Part shown: piece after piece, positions 27,004 to 36,922 of the stretch
Layout: each line of letters opens with the position of its first letter
How positions within the stretch are numbered: position 1 is the first letter of the stretch
DNA from: Chromatiales bacterium
Lineage (GTDB): Bacteria > Pseudomonadota > Gammaproteobacteria > Chromatiales > Chromatiaceae
Assembly (NCBI GenBank): GCA_028278145.1
Contig: JANQEV010000023.1
Coordinates: 1 to 49,302 of the forward strand
Direction of reading: 5' to 3'
DNA length: 49,302 nucleotides
Notes under the pieces: model-generated
Told to the model about the DNA's origin: nothing
The model's database searches: none
Seen by the model: the letters and a program-made list of their open reading frames with translations, nothing else
Program-made: the position numbers and the translations under genes

Positions 27004-27007
27004 ATTG

Positions 27008-29542
27008 TTACGAGTCTGGTTGATTAGCGGTTGCTGCATTATTAATCTCTTCTTCAGCTGCGACCATGCCGTGTTCAAAAGTTGTTCTTAGTTGTTTGGA
27101 GTACTCCTGTCCTAGAGTATTGAATTGACCACTTGTTATAAGTTCAGCTTGTTGCAGGATTCTGGTTAAGTCCTGCAGGCCCAGACTGACTGCAGCTCCC
27201 TTTAAAGCGTGGGCTAATTGTTTATATTGCTGCAGGTCTTCATCGCTATTTGCCTGGGACATTTTGTCAAGCATGTTGTGCCCATATAGCTGCATGTCTT
27301 GAATAAGCTGGTCCAAAAACTGCTTGTTAGGGGCTAGATTGACTACCTGTCTAATGACTTTAACATCAATACTATTTGTGGTTGCAGATTCTTCTTGAGT
27401 GATTTGTTCTTGGGTTACTGTGCTATTGCTGAGCTGGTGCGTAGCGAGGTTAATGGTATGGATCAGGGTTGTTGAGGATATAGGCTTGGTAAGGAAGTAA
27501 TTGATGCCTGCATCTTTACACTGTTTGCGTGCCTCAACAGTGGCATTTGCCGTTAGCATAATAAATGGTATCTGCTCCTCTTCAGGTGTTGATTCTACGT
27601 AATGTGTAAAGGCCTCTAAGCCACCCATAACAGGCATGTGCATGTCTATGATTGCCAGATCGTAGGGTTCATTACGTAACCTACTCAGGGCCATCTCCCC
27701 ATTATCAACTAAATAGTGCCTGTGTCCGATCTTGGCCAGAATGCGACCGATGACCATGCGATTAACCGGATTATCCTCAGCCACTAGAATCTTTAGCTTT
27801 GTTGAGCTTGCGTATATGCTGGAGTTGCCAATATCTTCATCTAAGTGGTTGCTGTCTATATGTGCCGCATACAGAGCATTAAGGAATAGTTCTTTGTCCA
27901 GAGGCTCGCCCGTAATAAAGACCTGTTTCCCAAGGGTTGGATAATCTGCTGCCTGGGTAGTGGCAGGCTGAACCACAAGAGTTAAGAGTTCTGTGTGCCT
28001 GGGATCGCTTGTAAGGGCAGGTATCTGTTCGGTCAACCGATGTTGGTCGGTTACTCCATCTGCCAGTATCATGTCGTAACTGCCAGGGTTCTGATCAAGG
28101 ATCTCCCTAGCCTCATCAATTGAATCAATATCCTTGGATATGATGCCTAACTCAGACATAAAGTTGCTGGCGTTTGTCTGATGCTGTGGATTATCAGAGA
28201 TTCGTAGCAATCTTGTTTTGGTGATATTTTGCTGGTGTTTTGTAGTGTCATCGCATGTTGGTTTGCTAAAGCTCAGATGAAACCAGAAGGTAGTTCCTTC
28301 TCCGGGTGTACTATCCAGGCCTATATCTCCACCCATTAGTTCCACCAGCTGTTTAGCTATCGCCATGCCCAGACCACTGCCTCCATAACGTCTGGTAGTG
28401 CCTTCATCTGCCTGGGTAAATGTGTCAAATATCTTCGCTTGTTTCTCCTGTGATATCCCAATTCCAGTATCTATAACCTCAAATCTTACCCTGACATCAG
28501 ACTTGCCTGTGCTGATCTGGTTGCAATGAAGTGATATAGCTCCTTCCTGTGTGAACTTCACTGCATTACCCAGTAGGTTGATCAATACCTGCCGCAGATG
28601 CATTGGATCACCATTCAGGTGGAATGGTATATTGATGTCAATTCTATTCGTGAGTCTTATTCCCTTGCGTCTGGTTTGGGGAGCAAAAATATTCAGTGTG
28701 GTATCAATCAACTCATACAGATCAAAATCTACAGATTCGACTTCCATCTTTCCGGCTTCAATCCTGGATATATCCAGGATATCTTCGATCAGTCGAAGCA
28801 GGGTTTTGCCAGAATCTTTGATTGTGCCCACATACTCTTTCTCTTCACTCCCAAGATCACATGTCTCCAGTAGTTCACCGGTGCCGATAATTCCATTAAG
28901 AGGGGTACGAATCTCATGGCTCATACGGGCCAGAAATTCACTCTTGGCGTGGTTGGCTTGTTCTGCTATCAAGCGTTCAGCCTGAATGCGTTTGATCAAT
29001 ATTGTCGCGTAACCAGGTAGTATGAGTAGGCTGCATAGCAGTCCAATTCCCAAGCTGGTGTGTTGTTGCCAATATTGATTTACCTGGATTGCAATCGTAA
29101 ATCCAAGAATTGAAAGTAGGGCGGCAAGATAGAGGTATCTCTCGCCATAACGAAAGCCGTTTCCAAATATCACCCATAGATATATACCAAACAGTGGGGC
29201 CCCAATTTCTCCTGACAATACAAATATCAGTGATAAGAAAGTCATGTCAGAAACTATGCCGGTGATGCGTCTGACAATTGATATTTGTGGCTGCGTTATA
29301 ATCGCAATAAAAATAGTGGTTGAAATTATAAAGCCGATAGGTGCTGCATAATTTATTAAAACCGTGGTGTTCTCTGATCCAATGCCTTCATAAGGTTGAT
29401 TTGCTATGAAGTAGATTACACACAATGTTAGCAAGACTATTCTCAAACAGGCCTGTTCAAACTCACTGTCCTCACGTCCGCTCAAGCGTGTGCTAATGAA
29501 TGACCAAAGCCTGGAGATATGGATGGCTGGATTGATATTCAT
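27008..29542 (-). CDS. RpfC-like hybrid sensor histidine kinase
   Basis: An 844-aa inner-membrane kinase. About five N-terminal helices (residues 33-183) include [20 protein letters not shown], typical of RpfC-type sensors of diffusible fatty-acid signal. Then comes HisKA with H209 (MSHEIRTP), HATPase with N326, DTGIGIS and GGSGLGMAI, a divergent receiver-like segment (about 446-560), a canonical receiver with D633 ([12 protein letters not shown]) and K686, and an Hpt domain with H778 (HALKG). RpfC has one receiver before its Hpt, so the extra degenerate one is a difference. No rpfF or rpfG is in the window, so the ligand is unproven. It converges with the AEC gene. Confidence 0.9.
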   Translation of the reverse strand: MNINPAIHISRLWSFISTRLSGREDSEFEQACLRIVLLTLCVIYFIANQPYEGIGSENTTVLINYAAPIGFIISTTIFIAIITQPQISIVRRITGIVSDMTFLSLIFVLSGEIGAPLFGIYLWVIFGNGFRYGERYLYLAALLSILGFTIAIQVNQYWQQHTSLGIGLLCSLLILPGYATILIKRIQAERLIAEQANHAKSEFLARMSHEIRTPLNGIIGTGELLETCDLGSEEKEYVGTIKDSGKTLLRLIEDILDISRIEAGKMEVESVDFDLYELIDTTLNIFAPQTRRKGIRLTNRIDINIPFHLNGDPMHLRQVLINLLGNAVKFTQEGAISLHCNQISTGKSDVRVRFEVIDTGIGISQEKQAKIFDTFTQADEGTTRRYGGSGLGMAIAKQLVELMGGDIGLDSTPGEGTTFWFHLSFSKPTCDDTTKHQQNITKTRLLRISDNPQHQTNASNFMSELGIISKDIDSIDEAREILDQNPGSYDMILADGVTDQHRLTEQIPALTSDPRHTELLTLVVQPATTQAADYPTLGKQVFITGEPLDKELFLNALYAAHIDSNHLDEDIGNSSIYASSTKLKILVAEDNPVNRMVIGRILAKIGHRHYLVDNGEMALSRLRNEPYDLAIIDMHMPVMGGLEAFTHYVESTPEEEQIPFIMLTANATVEARKQCKDAGINYFLTKPISSTTLIHTINLATHQLSNSTVTQEQITQEESATTNSIDVKVIRQVVNLAPNKQFLDQLIQDMQLYGHNMLDKMSQANSDEDLQQYKQLAHALKGAAVSLGLQDLTRILQQAELITSGQFNTLGQEYSKQLRTTFEHGMVAAEEEINNAATANQPDS

Positions 29543-30146
29543 TACTGTAAAACAGACAGAGTATTTTTTTTGGTGTAATTCATAGTGGTAGACCTGATCC
29601 CTGGTATTGGATGACTGCAGCTTGTAGGAGGAAACGTATAAGCCTAGTTGTCAGTTATCTGTTCTTAGTTATAGTGGTCCGTCATAAAAATTCTGCATAA
29701 TAGTTCATCGATAACAGGTTTAATGTCAAGGGACTGCGTTCTATTTTGGAGTGCACGAATCATACAACACTCAATCCCGGACCAGGATTTTTGTGGTGAA
29801 TGCACTATGGTAAATGTGAATGCTAAGACTGTTTAACTTAAGGTTGTGGTCACAGATAGGCAGGCCATTGTGTATAACCTTATTTGTGATTCATTCATCC
29901 TGACTCTGGAATCCGCTCCAACATACCCACTGTTTATTTGTTAGATCATGATTTGGCAGCAGTACCATTACCCCTTTGTGGGTACTTAATGGTGTGGTAA
30001 GTGACCCAGATCAATAAAGTATCTGGTTAAATGACCGCTATATGCATAGCAATGATAAAAATTCCAAATTATCTGGAGTTGTGGTGACCTAAGGCATTGA
30101 ATGTCACCGCAATGCTAATGGAAATGTATGCTGGGTGGGAAATAAC
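29543..30146. other. 604-bp gap between divergent kinase and chemoreceptor genes
   Basis: No gene is visible. It must hold both promoters. Two overlapping stems compete at 29961-29993: AGTACC/GGTACT (29961-29966/29981-29986) and ACCATTA/TAATGGT (29964-29970/29987-29993). No good sigma28 chemotaxis promoter was found. Confidence 0.45.
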
Positions 30147-31901
30147 ATGTTTATCAATAGGTTGACTATTCGTGGTCGGATTTTTGCGTTGGCAATCAGT
30201 CTGATCGTACTGATGACTGGGATTGTTGCTTATTCACTATTTGCCATAAGTCGTATTGGCGTGGAGATATCGGCTATTGCTGAGAAGGATATCCCGCTTA
30301 CCAAGGCGCTGAGTAATATGAATGTCAGCCAACTCCAGCAGGAGATCCAGTTTGAACGCATATCACGCATGGGTGAGGACCTTGGTACCTCTGCTGGAGA
30401 TGAGAAAAAATACAAGGCTGGTATAGCCCACTTCAACAGCCTGAGTAAGAATGTATATCAGAATGTCGATAATTCAGTTCAAGTAATTGAAGGTGTAATT
30501 GCCATTACCAGCGGTGCTGAGGCCATTGCTGAGTTCGAAGGGATTATCCAGTCCCTGAAAAAAATTGAAAAGATCCACAAATCTTATGCCAAGAAGGCAC
30601 TGTATATCTTCAATCTGTATTTAGAGCAGAATTTTTTTAAAGCCAGACGCTTTGGTAAAAAACTGACCTCTGATCTTACTGCTCTGAACAAGGAGATTGT
30701 CGGGCTGATGTCCCAGGTTGAGAAATTCTCCGGTGAATCTGCTTCCAGAGCAGAAGCTCAGGGTAGTCTGACTGAGATGGTGATTGCCGGCTTGCTGTTG
30801 TTCTCTCTGGTGCTTGGTGTCCTGTTTGCCTGGACAATCTCTCATTCCACCCAGGGACGTCTGAATGAGGTGGCAAAAAGTTTGAACCTGATAGCAGATG
30901 GAGACCTGTCTGAAGATATAACAGGGGATGATGAGATTGCCGCGCCACTAAGGGCCATGCGTGATCGTCTGGTAAAGATTGTCTCCCAGATTAATCTGAC
31001 TACAGTAACTCTCACTGACACTACCGAAGAGGTCTCATCAGTAACCAGTTCTACCAGTAAAAACATACAGGATCAGCAGTCAGAGACCGAGCTGGTGGCT
31101 ACGGCGATGGAGGAGATGACTGCCACGGTGAGAGCTGTTGCAGAAAATGTTAACAGTACATATGTCGCGGCCAGCAAGGCAAATGATGAGGCTGAATCTG
31201 GACGTACAGTTGTGGAAGCAACGGTGAATGGTATTCAGCAGTTGGCTGGACAGATTGAGAATTCTGCTGAAGTGATCGGTCATGTGGCCACGGAAAGTGA
31301 GAATATCAATACCGTGCTGGAAGTTATCAAGGGTATCGCCGAACAGACCAACCTGTTGGCTCTCAATGCTGCAATCGAAGCGGCCCGTGCTGGTGAGCAG
31401 GGTCGTGGTTTTGCGGTGGTGGCTGATGAAGTACGGACTCTTGCCAGTCGTACCCAGGCCTCTACAACAGAGATCAACCAGATGATCGAGAAGCTGCAGT
31501 CAGGCGCCAAGATGGCCGTAGATGTAATGACACAGAGTAGGGAACAGGCCAAATTGGTTGTGGATCAGGCGTCTCAGGCCGGTGATTCACTCTCTACCAT
31601 CGCCCAGTCGGTATCACAGATCAATGAGATGAGCTCCCAGATTGCCACAGCTACAGAACAACAGGGGGCAGTGGCTGAGGAAATGGGACAAAACATTACC
31701 CGTATCAATGAGATGACTTCAGAGAATGCTGTTGCAGCGGAAAAGACAGCCCGTTCTGGTCATGATGTAGCACATGTTGCCACCGAGTTACAGGAGTTGG
31801 TGGGGCAGTTCCAAATGTCAGATTCTCCGGATCTGTCTGCAGAATATCTCTCATCTGATGTAGAAGACCAAGCTGAGGAAGTTTTGGAGTTACAGGTGTG
31901 A
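30147..31901 (+). CDS. methyl-accepting chemotaxis protein
   Basis: A 584-aa transmembrane chemoreceptor: N-terminal helix (about residues 8-30), a helical periplasmic 4-helix-bundle-like domain, a second helix (about 212-232), HAMP, and a long signalling coiled coil with the conserved tip [20 protein letters not shown] and [11 protein letters not shown]. It controls CheA/CheW by ligand binding. ATG 30147 follows GGGTGGGA; the frame opens from GTG 30135. The ligand is not predictable. No che genes are nearby. Confidence 0.95.
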   Translation: MFINRLTIRGRIFALAISLIVLMTGIVAYSLFAISRIGVEISAIAEKDIPLTKALSNMNVSQLQQEIQFERISRMGEDLGTSAGDEKKYKAGIAHFNSLSKNVYQNVDNSVQVIEGVIAITSGAEAIAEFEGIIQSLKKIEKIHKSYAKKALYIFNLYLEQNFFKARRFGKKLTSDLTALNKEIVGLMSQVEKFSGESASRAEAQGSLTEMVIAGLLLFSLVLGVLFAWTISHSTQGRLNEVAKSLNLIADGDLSEDITGDDEIAAPLRAMRDRLVKIVSQINLTTVTLTDTTEEVSSVTSSTSKNIQDQQSETELVATAMEEMTATVRAVAENVNSTYVAASKANDEAESGRTVVEATVNGIQQLAGQIENSAEVIGHVATESENINTVLEVIKGIAEQTNLLALNAAIEAARAGEQGRGFAVVADEVRTLASRTQASTTEINQMIEKLQSGAKMAVDVMTQSREQAKLVVDQASQAGDSLSTIAQSVSQINEMSSQIATATEQQGAVAEEMGQNITRINEMTSENAVAAEKTARSGHDVAHVATELQELVGQFQMSDSPDLSAEYLSSDVEDQAEEVLELQV

Positions 31902-32063
31902 CATGAAGAGAAATGAATGGTATGTCTCTGGGGCTGATTGACCAATAGCTGGATAGTACAATAAGCGTATGTGTTGCTAGGAAGACAGTTGGCTAACTGA
32001 GTTCACCGTGGAGCCTATTTGTAACCGTATGTAGTAGATCGTAAAGGATGGAACCATAAACAG

Positions 32064-32606
32064 TCATGGCTTATCTATATCCAGATGACTTATATCCGGA
32101 ATAGGATAAGGTTCTACCTCCTTCTTGCAGTCTTCCAGGCTACCGGTATTAGCTGGTTCCACACTGAGATTGTCTGTATTTATCTCAGGTGGTTCCGGAT
32201 CAGGTGATTCATCCAGGGTGGCTCCGGCAGAAGCCAGTGTCATATGACTGATATCCGGTAATGGCTGTGGTTCGATCTTAGGGGCACAATCCTCCAGGCT
32301 GCCAGTGTTGGCTGGGAGCAGGGTTAAAGATTCTGCAGCATCTGCCCCGGATGTATCTGCACTCCCTTCTGATTGTGATGGACGAATCTCTATCAGTGCT
32401 CCAGCGTCTCTGAATGCCACCCGGTATCTACTGGCAGTCTCTTCGTCCACATTCGCTTTGATTCTTACCGCCTTACCAGAGAACAGCTGGTCCAGTTGCT
32501 CTTCACCTATCTTGAATATATTTCCAACTTGACGTCTGGTTTCCTGGGGATCATTGCCGTCAATGATTTCACCTGAAAAAAATATATCGTAAGTATGGTT
32601 TGGCAT
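32064..32606 (-). CDS. unknown protein with a duplicated PANTGSLEDC motif
   Basis: A 180-aa soluble protein. Residues about 5-76 form a compact alpha/beta-looking domain (YDIFFSGEIIDGND, LFSGKAVRIKANVDEE, AGALIEIRP), of a kind I believe recurs at the N-terminus of other gammaproteobacterial proteins. The rest is low-complexity and acidic but contains the same unit twice, PANTGSLEDC at 98-107 and 151-160, each followed 9 residues later by PDISH (117-121 and 170-174), a 53-residue period. Function unknown; the repeat looks like a binding motif. It lies 21 bp after the thioredoxin-fold gene on the same strand and is likely cotranscribed. Confidence 0.75.
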   Translation of the reverse strand: MPNHTYDIFFSGEIIDGNDPQETRRQVGNIFKIGEEQLDQLFSGKAVRIKANVDEETASRYRVAFRDAGALIEIRPSQSEGSADTSGADAAESLTLLPANTGSLEDCAPKIEPQPLPDISHMTLASAGATLDESPDPEPPEINTDNLSVEPANTGSLEDCKKEVEPYPIPDISHLDIDKP

Positions 32607-32627
32607 GTTGCTCTCCGGTTAGTTGGT

Positions 32628-33119
32628 CTACTCGCCGTGAAGTTTTTTTACTGCCTTTTCGATAGCCTGGTCTACATAGAAAGAGAATAGCTCTACAGTA
32701 TTGATGCCAACAATCCTCTTGGTAAGCTCCTTTCCATCTGGTCCCAGGAACAGCATGGTAGGTGTAACGCTGATGCCATATTCACTGGCTATGATTGATG
32801 CATCCAGTTCATATCCATCGAAGCCACGTGGCTCCACCATTGAGTCAATCATTAGCTCTCGCATAATGATCCTGCTGTCATAATCACCGCTGAGCACCAT
32901 TGGGTTGAGTATCTCATGCTTGAGTTTTACGCAAAATGGGCAGTCCTCCTGTGACATCAATAGCAGTATAGGTCTTTTCGTTTCTTTAGAAATCTTAGAC
33001 AACTCTGCCAGATCGGTAGTTTCGATGATTTCACGGTACTTGGTCCCAGAGTACGCTGTGAAAGGTGTGTAGCTGATAGATATGAGTATAACTAACAGGA
33101 AGTATATGGGCTTATTCAT
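32628..33119 (-). CDS. periplasmic thioredoxin-fold protein
   Basis: A 163-aa protein with a signal peptide (about residues 1-24), a thioredoxin-fold core and a CPFC redox motif at about 61-64 (DCPFCVKLKHEIL), followed by a cis-Pro segment (SVTPTMLFLGPDG). The distances and SYTPFTAYS leader suggest an exported disulfide oxidoreductase of the SoxW or TlpA-related kind, but the exact subtype is unclear. It sits in the minus-strand cluster between an unknown 176-aa gene and the repeat-motif gene. Confidence 0.88.
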   Translation of the reverse strand: MNKPIYFLLVILISISYTPFTAYSGTKYREIIETTDLAELSKISKETKRPILLLMSQEDCPFCVKLKHEILNPMVLSGDYDSRIIMRELMIDSMVEPRGFDGYELDASIIASEYGISVTPTMLFLGPDGKELTKRIVGINTVELFSFYVDQAIEKAVKKLHGE

Positions 33120-33148
33120 GAACCAGGCTTCTCATTTTACAATTTGCT

Positions 33149-33679
33149 TCAGATATCCATCAGGATCTTTTTAATTTCAGACAGGGCTGTATATTCAATC
33201 AGTTCAATGTCAATCTTACGGAAATCCAAGGCGTCAGGATAGCCGCTGGCCTCTTCGGCCTGGGTTTTGGCAGCAATACACCAACTGGTAACCCATTGCC
33301 TGGTCTCACCTAGCCGCTCCTCACTCATCTTGGCAACTGCTTGCAGTAGGGTCTGACGAAAGCCGTTTCTGGATACAGATGAGAATAATTCGGCGATTCT
33401 GGCCAGCTCTCTATTGGTCAGGGCCGATTGCAGTATGCTGGCATTCTCTACTAGCAGTTGCGCTCTGGTTGTTGCTGAATACTCTTCCACAACTTCCTGA
33501 ATGGCATGATACGCCGTGGTATGGCCATCCGCTCCGGCAAAACGGCTGATGAACGCTTCCAGGGCCATAAACGCAGCATGTTTGCGATTGGTGTTGGCTG
33601 AACCAACGGCAATCTCCTGGCAGAACTGCTTCAGGCTGTCAGAGGTGATGGTCAGGCTTATCTCTGTGTCCTTAGCCAT
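33149..33679 (-). CDS. hypothetical helical protein, coupled to the radical SAM gene
   Basis: A 176-aa soluble protein of unknown function, predicted mostly helical with no recognised motif. Its start overlaps the stop of the radical SAM gene by 8 bp (33672-33679), which implies translational coupling and a functional link. Confidence 0.75.
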   Translation of the reverse strand: MAKDTEISLTITSDSLKQFCQEIAVGSANTNRKHAAFMALEAFISRFAGADGHTTAYHAIQEVVEEYSATTRAQLLVENASILQSALTNRELARIAELFSSVSRNGFRQTLLQAVAKMSEERLGETRQWVTSWCIAAKTQAEEASGYPDALDFRKIDIELIEYTALSEIKKILMDI

Positions 33680-34955
33680 GGTGTTGCCGCTTTTGTATGG
33701 TCTGCAGATAACTCATTTTCATGGCCTGCTCAAATATCTCATTGGTGGGGTAATAATAGCCGAATACCGGTTGCCACATGCTATGGTCTTCCATGCACAG
33801 ATAGAAGAACACCTCATCATGCCAATCTGGCGAGAAACTGTTGTAGGCGTGGCTGAATAGCTCCAGTTTGGTCTCCTGCGGGTAAGAATATTTTCCAGCC
33901 GCTTCTTCTAGTGGCATCTTTAGAATCATGCTGTTGAAGTTGCGTTGGCGAATCTTTTTCATGACAGGCTTGATAAATGTCAGGGTACCAAGTGAAACCA
34001 TCGCCACCTCGGATGGTTTAAACATCTGCTGCAATAGCTTGTATAGGGCTGCATACTCCTGGTGCCAGGTGCTGTAGTGAATTATTGGATGGAAGTGGAA
34101 GCCAACCACCACTCCCTTATCGGCCATTTCTCTGGCAGCTTGTAGACGTCGCTCCAGCGAGGCGGTTGCGTGCTCCTCATTCTGAATGATGGTCTGAGTG
34201 TTCAGGGACCAGGTGCAGATAATGTTAGAAGGCATCTCAACATTCTTGAGATGGGTGATGTTGGCTGACTTGGTCTTCAATTCCAGAATGACATTAGGAT
34301 TGGATTGTGCGAACTGGATTAGTGCATCCAGTATCTGATGATTGTTACCCCACATGAGCGAATCGGATGATTGACCTGTACCGATGTGGTAGATCTGTTG
34401 TGGATCCAACTCCAGGCTGGAAAGCTTGTCAGCAAAGCTGGTGTCAAAAATCACCTGGTTATCATGATAGAACGACTGGATGCTGCAATAGCTGCAGTCA
34501 AAGCCGCAGTTCTCCACTGCATCCAGGGTTAGTAGATTACAGCAACGGGTCTTGTCTGAGGCAACCGGGCAGTAACCAAGCCCGAGTTTTTCCCTGGAGA
34601 TGGCAACAGGGGTTGGGTTTTGGGTTGCAGTAGCAGGTGGATGCTCAGGGTAGCAGTTGGGTTCAGACTTGAGTTGCAGCCACCTTTGCTGTAGTTGCTG
34701 AAAAAGGGCTTTCTTTCTATCTCTGCTGTTACTTTGCTCTGTCGTTAGTTTATTCCAGATATCACTGATGGTTTCCTGGTTCCAGCGGTTAAGATCCAAT
34801 GCGACATCAACAAACTGACGTAATTCCTGCAGGGTGAAACGATAGTTGCTGGCTACATCTTTAGTGAATAGCTGTTGGTCATCTGGAAGGTGATGCAGAG
34901 AGGTCTGTTCCGAGATGCGGGAAAACTTTTTCGTATAATCGTGACTGTTGTGCAT
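33672..34955 (-). CDS. radical SAM protein, spore photoproduct lyase-like
   Basis: The protein (427 aa from the ATG at 34955) has a radical SAM cluster motif CGFDCSYC (C-x3-C-x2-C) with CCNLLTLDAVEN before it, and strongly SPL-like downstream motifs: HIGTGQSSDSLMWG, ELKTKSAN and GFHFHPIIHY. Spore photoproduct lyase repairs a thymine dimer in spore DNA; this bacterium is not a sporeformer, so the real substrate is unclear. An N-terminal region of about 130 residues is outside the core. The frame opens from 35066 within the WD40 gene; MHNSHDYTKK is preferred because it avoids that overlap, although no clear ribosome binding site is seen. Confidence 0.82.
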   Translation of the reverse strand: MHNSHDYTKKFSRISEQTSLHHLPDDQQLFTKDVASNYRFTLQELRQFVDVALDLNRWNQETISDIWNKLTTEQSNSRDRKKALFQQLQQRWLQLKSEPNCYPEHPPATATQNPTPVAISREKLGLGYCPVASDKTRCCNLLTLDAVENCGFDCSYCSIQSFYHDNQVIFDTSFADKLSSLELDPQQIYHIGTGQSSDSLMWGNNHQILDALIQFAQSNPNVILELKTKSANITHLKNVEMPSNIICTWSLNTQTIIQNEEHATASLERRLQAAREMADKGVVVGFHFHPIIHYSTWHQEYAALYKLLQQMFKPSEVAMVSLGTLTFIKPVMKKIRQRNFNSMILKMPLEEAAGKYSYPQETKLELFSHAYNSFSPDWHDEVFFYLCMEDHSMWQPVFGYYYPTNEIFEQAMKMSYLQTIQKRQHHG

Positions 34956-34986
34956 TGGTTTGGTGGAGCAGGCTATAGGATGGCTT

Positions 34987-35952
34987 CTACTGCCTGAGCA
35001 CCTGTTGTTCCAGATCATAGAAGCGTACGCTTGCATCATCGCTGGTGGTTGAGATGTAGCGACCATTGGGCGAAACCGCTATGGCAACTCCACACAGTTC
35101 GTGCTTCTGAAAATGTTTGACCGTCTGGCCATTGTCAGGGTTAAGGAATAGTACCGCGCTGTCTGTCTGACGGCTGATGGATGCCAGGTAGTCACCTTTG
35201 GGACCAAACCTGATCTCATTGATAATCCCGGCGTGGTCAGTTTTCAGCAATTCCATCTTGCCATCTGGAATACCCCAGCGATACAGATGGAACCAGGCCC
35301 CACCATATAAATATTTTCCATCTGGAGAGAATACCAGGGTACGGGCATCTGATCCGGGGTCGGTCAGGCGTTTTGGCTTCTGTTCACTATTCCAGATCCA
35401 CACTTCACCATCATCACCACTGGATGCCATCCAGTTGCTTGGGTAGTGTGCTGCTACAGCCCGGATGGCACCGCTGTGTTTTGCTGTCTCGTTCAGCTGC
35501 TTGAAGTCAGACAGGCGCCACTGGCGTACCACTCCATCCTTGTGACCGGTCAGTATATGGTCGTGTTGCTCATTGGCGATCAAGTGACGAATGGGAGAGG
35601 GGGTGGTGACAGATCTGATTTCACTCCCATTGATATTCCATTCCACGATCCTGCCGTCATATCCACCGGAGATCAATTTCTTATCACCCTGCAGAAACAG
35701 AATCCCGTTGACCGAGCCGGTGTGGGCCTTCCATTTATGGATATGCGAGCCATCTGGCATCTGCCACAAGCGGATATTGCCACTCCAACCACCACTAGCC
35801 GCGATGCTGGAATTATTGGAAAATGATAGGGTGCTGCCCCCGGAGTGTGCACCCTCATTAATGGTCTTTGCTGGATGCCGCTGAATATTACTGACACATG
35901 CAGTTGTGAGCAGACAGGCCAGAATAATTGAGGCTAAACGGGTGGGCGTCAT
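34987..35952 (-). CDS. WD40-repeat lipoprotein
   Basis: The 321-aa product has a signal peptide with lipobox LLTTAC (Cys near residue 19), so it is lipid-anchored. It then has about six to seven WD40-like repeats forming a beta propeller: units such as NIRLWQMPDG, GRIVEWNING, VVRQWRLSD and GEVWIWNSEQ end with the typical xxxW. Propellers are binding scaffolds. It is 31 bp upstream of the radical SAM gene and is the first gene of the minus-strand cluster. The ATG at 35952 is chosen over an in-frame TTG at 35958. Confidence 0.88.
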   Translation of the reverse strand: MTPTRLASIILACLLTTACVSNIQRHPAKTINEGAHSGGSTLSFSNNSSIAASGGWSGNIRLWQMPDGSHIHKWKAHTGSVNGILFLQGDKKLISGGYDGRIVEWNINGSEIRSVTTPSPIRHLIANEQHDHILTGHKDGVVRQWRLSDFKQLNETAKHSGAIRAVAAHYPSNWMASSGDDGEVWIWNSEQKPKRLTDPGSDARTLVFSPDGKYLYGGAWFHLYRWGIPDGKMELLKTDHAGIINEIRFGPKGDYLASISRQTDSAVLFLNPDNGQTVKHFQKHELCGVAIAVSPNGRYISTTSDDASVRFYDLEQQVLRQ

Positions 35953-36074
35953 GATCAATGCATACTCAACTGGTGCGATTTGAGCGGTCGCAGGTGGAAC
36001 AAGTGTGATGGAGTGCCAATCTACCTAGTAAGAGCGGGGTAGGTCAAGGATTAACCTGCTGGTAAAATGGGTAA

Positions 36075-36401
36075 ATGATGCAAATACATTTAGAAATCAG
36101 AGTGTTGCTGCTTGTGGTTATATTTGCGCTCCCTGGTCTGACTATTGCTGGCTCGGAGGCCAGTCCAGATTCTAAGCCAGCAGAGACTGAAGACCAGGCT
36201 TCAGTCCTGGTGGTGGACAAAAATAAGGAGATTGACCGCTTGCAGCAGGATATCGCTGCCAGTAAGGCAGAGAAAGAGAGTATTAATGAACAGAATGAAC
36301 TGTTGCAGAATAAAATGCAGGAACTTAAATCGCGTATAAGGGAACTGAAGCAGAGGTTGCTTCAGGAGGATATGGCAACGGACGCTCCAGCATTAAAATG
36401 A
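36075..36401 (+). CDS. small exported coiled-coil protein
   Basis: A 108-aa protein with a signal peptide (about residues 1-26, ending near TIAGSEA), a short acidic linker, then a charged heptad-rich helix (about 47-97: DKNKEIDRLQQDIAASKAEK ... LKSRIRELKQRLL) likely to form a coiled coil in the periplasm. No family is recognised. It diverges from the WD40 lipoprotein gene. Its stop codon (36399-36401) is followed at once by the MITE-like element, so any native terminator may be displaced. Confidence 0.7.
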   Translation: MMQIHLEIRVLLLVVIFALPGLTIAGSEASPDSKPAETEDQASVLVVDKNKEIDRLQQDIAASKAEKESINEQNELLQNKMQELKSRIRELKQRLLQEDMATDAPALK

Positions 36402-36778
36402 GTTAAGGAGCCTCTGATTAATTCCATCCTTAGGTTCGCAAAGACAATACATCCATGTATTTGCTTCTCCATGATGGCCGAGACGCTGTCTTTGCGTCTT
36501 GAGATGCAAGGCGGCTTGTGCAGCTAATGGCCTTAGTCCTGAGCAAGCAAGCCAACACAGCACGACCCCAGGGATGGGGGAGGTAGAGCGACGCAGGAGC
36601 CAAAGCCGAGATCTGGCGCAAAGGCGCGTCCTGTAAGGGTTTGCGCCAAATGGCGCGCTCGCTGTGTTGTGGCGCTTGCCGTATAGCTATGGCATGCGGC
36701 CTGCGCACCACGCCTTGCGATCATCGCCATTTGGGCACAAACTCGGCTCATCAGCGAATTTATCAGTGGTTCCTCAAC
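36402..36778. mobile_element. 377-bp MITE-like element with terminal inverted repeats
   Basis: Ends 36402-36424 and 36756-36778 are inverted repeats matching at 19 of 23 positions (GTTAAGGAGCCTCTGATT... against GTTGAGGAACCACTGATA...). The interior is GC-rich and unlike the neighbours and has no plausible transposase frame. It contains strong stems, notably TGGCGCAAA (36614-36622) / TTTGCGCCA (36640-36648) and TGCCGTATAGCTATGGCA. A small size, paired ends and no ORF fit a miniature inverted-repeat element mobilised by an autonomous relative. No clear target-site duplication is visible. Confidence 0.75.
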
Positions 36779-36922
36779 AATTGGTTTCACACCGCTTTGT
36801 AGTTGCGTTAACATTCCACTTGGATTTTTTTACGGGGACGGCATACTGTCTATGCGGTTGCATCAGATACAGCTTGCCTGGCCTCATTCATAGATTATTT
36901 TACAAGCAGGAAAGAAGAGAGT

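Noticed and set aside
30001..30146. Sigma28 chemotaxis promoter before the receptor gene (TAAATGAC ... CAATGATAA)
   Set aside because: The spacer is about 19 instead of 15 and the -10 matches only 5 of 8 bases.
36430..36814. Open frames of about 90 codons inside the MITE-like element
   Set aside because: They arise from GC-rich folded repeat sequence, run in overlapping frames on both strands and resemble no transposase.
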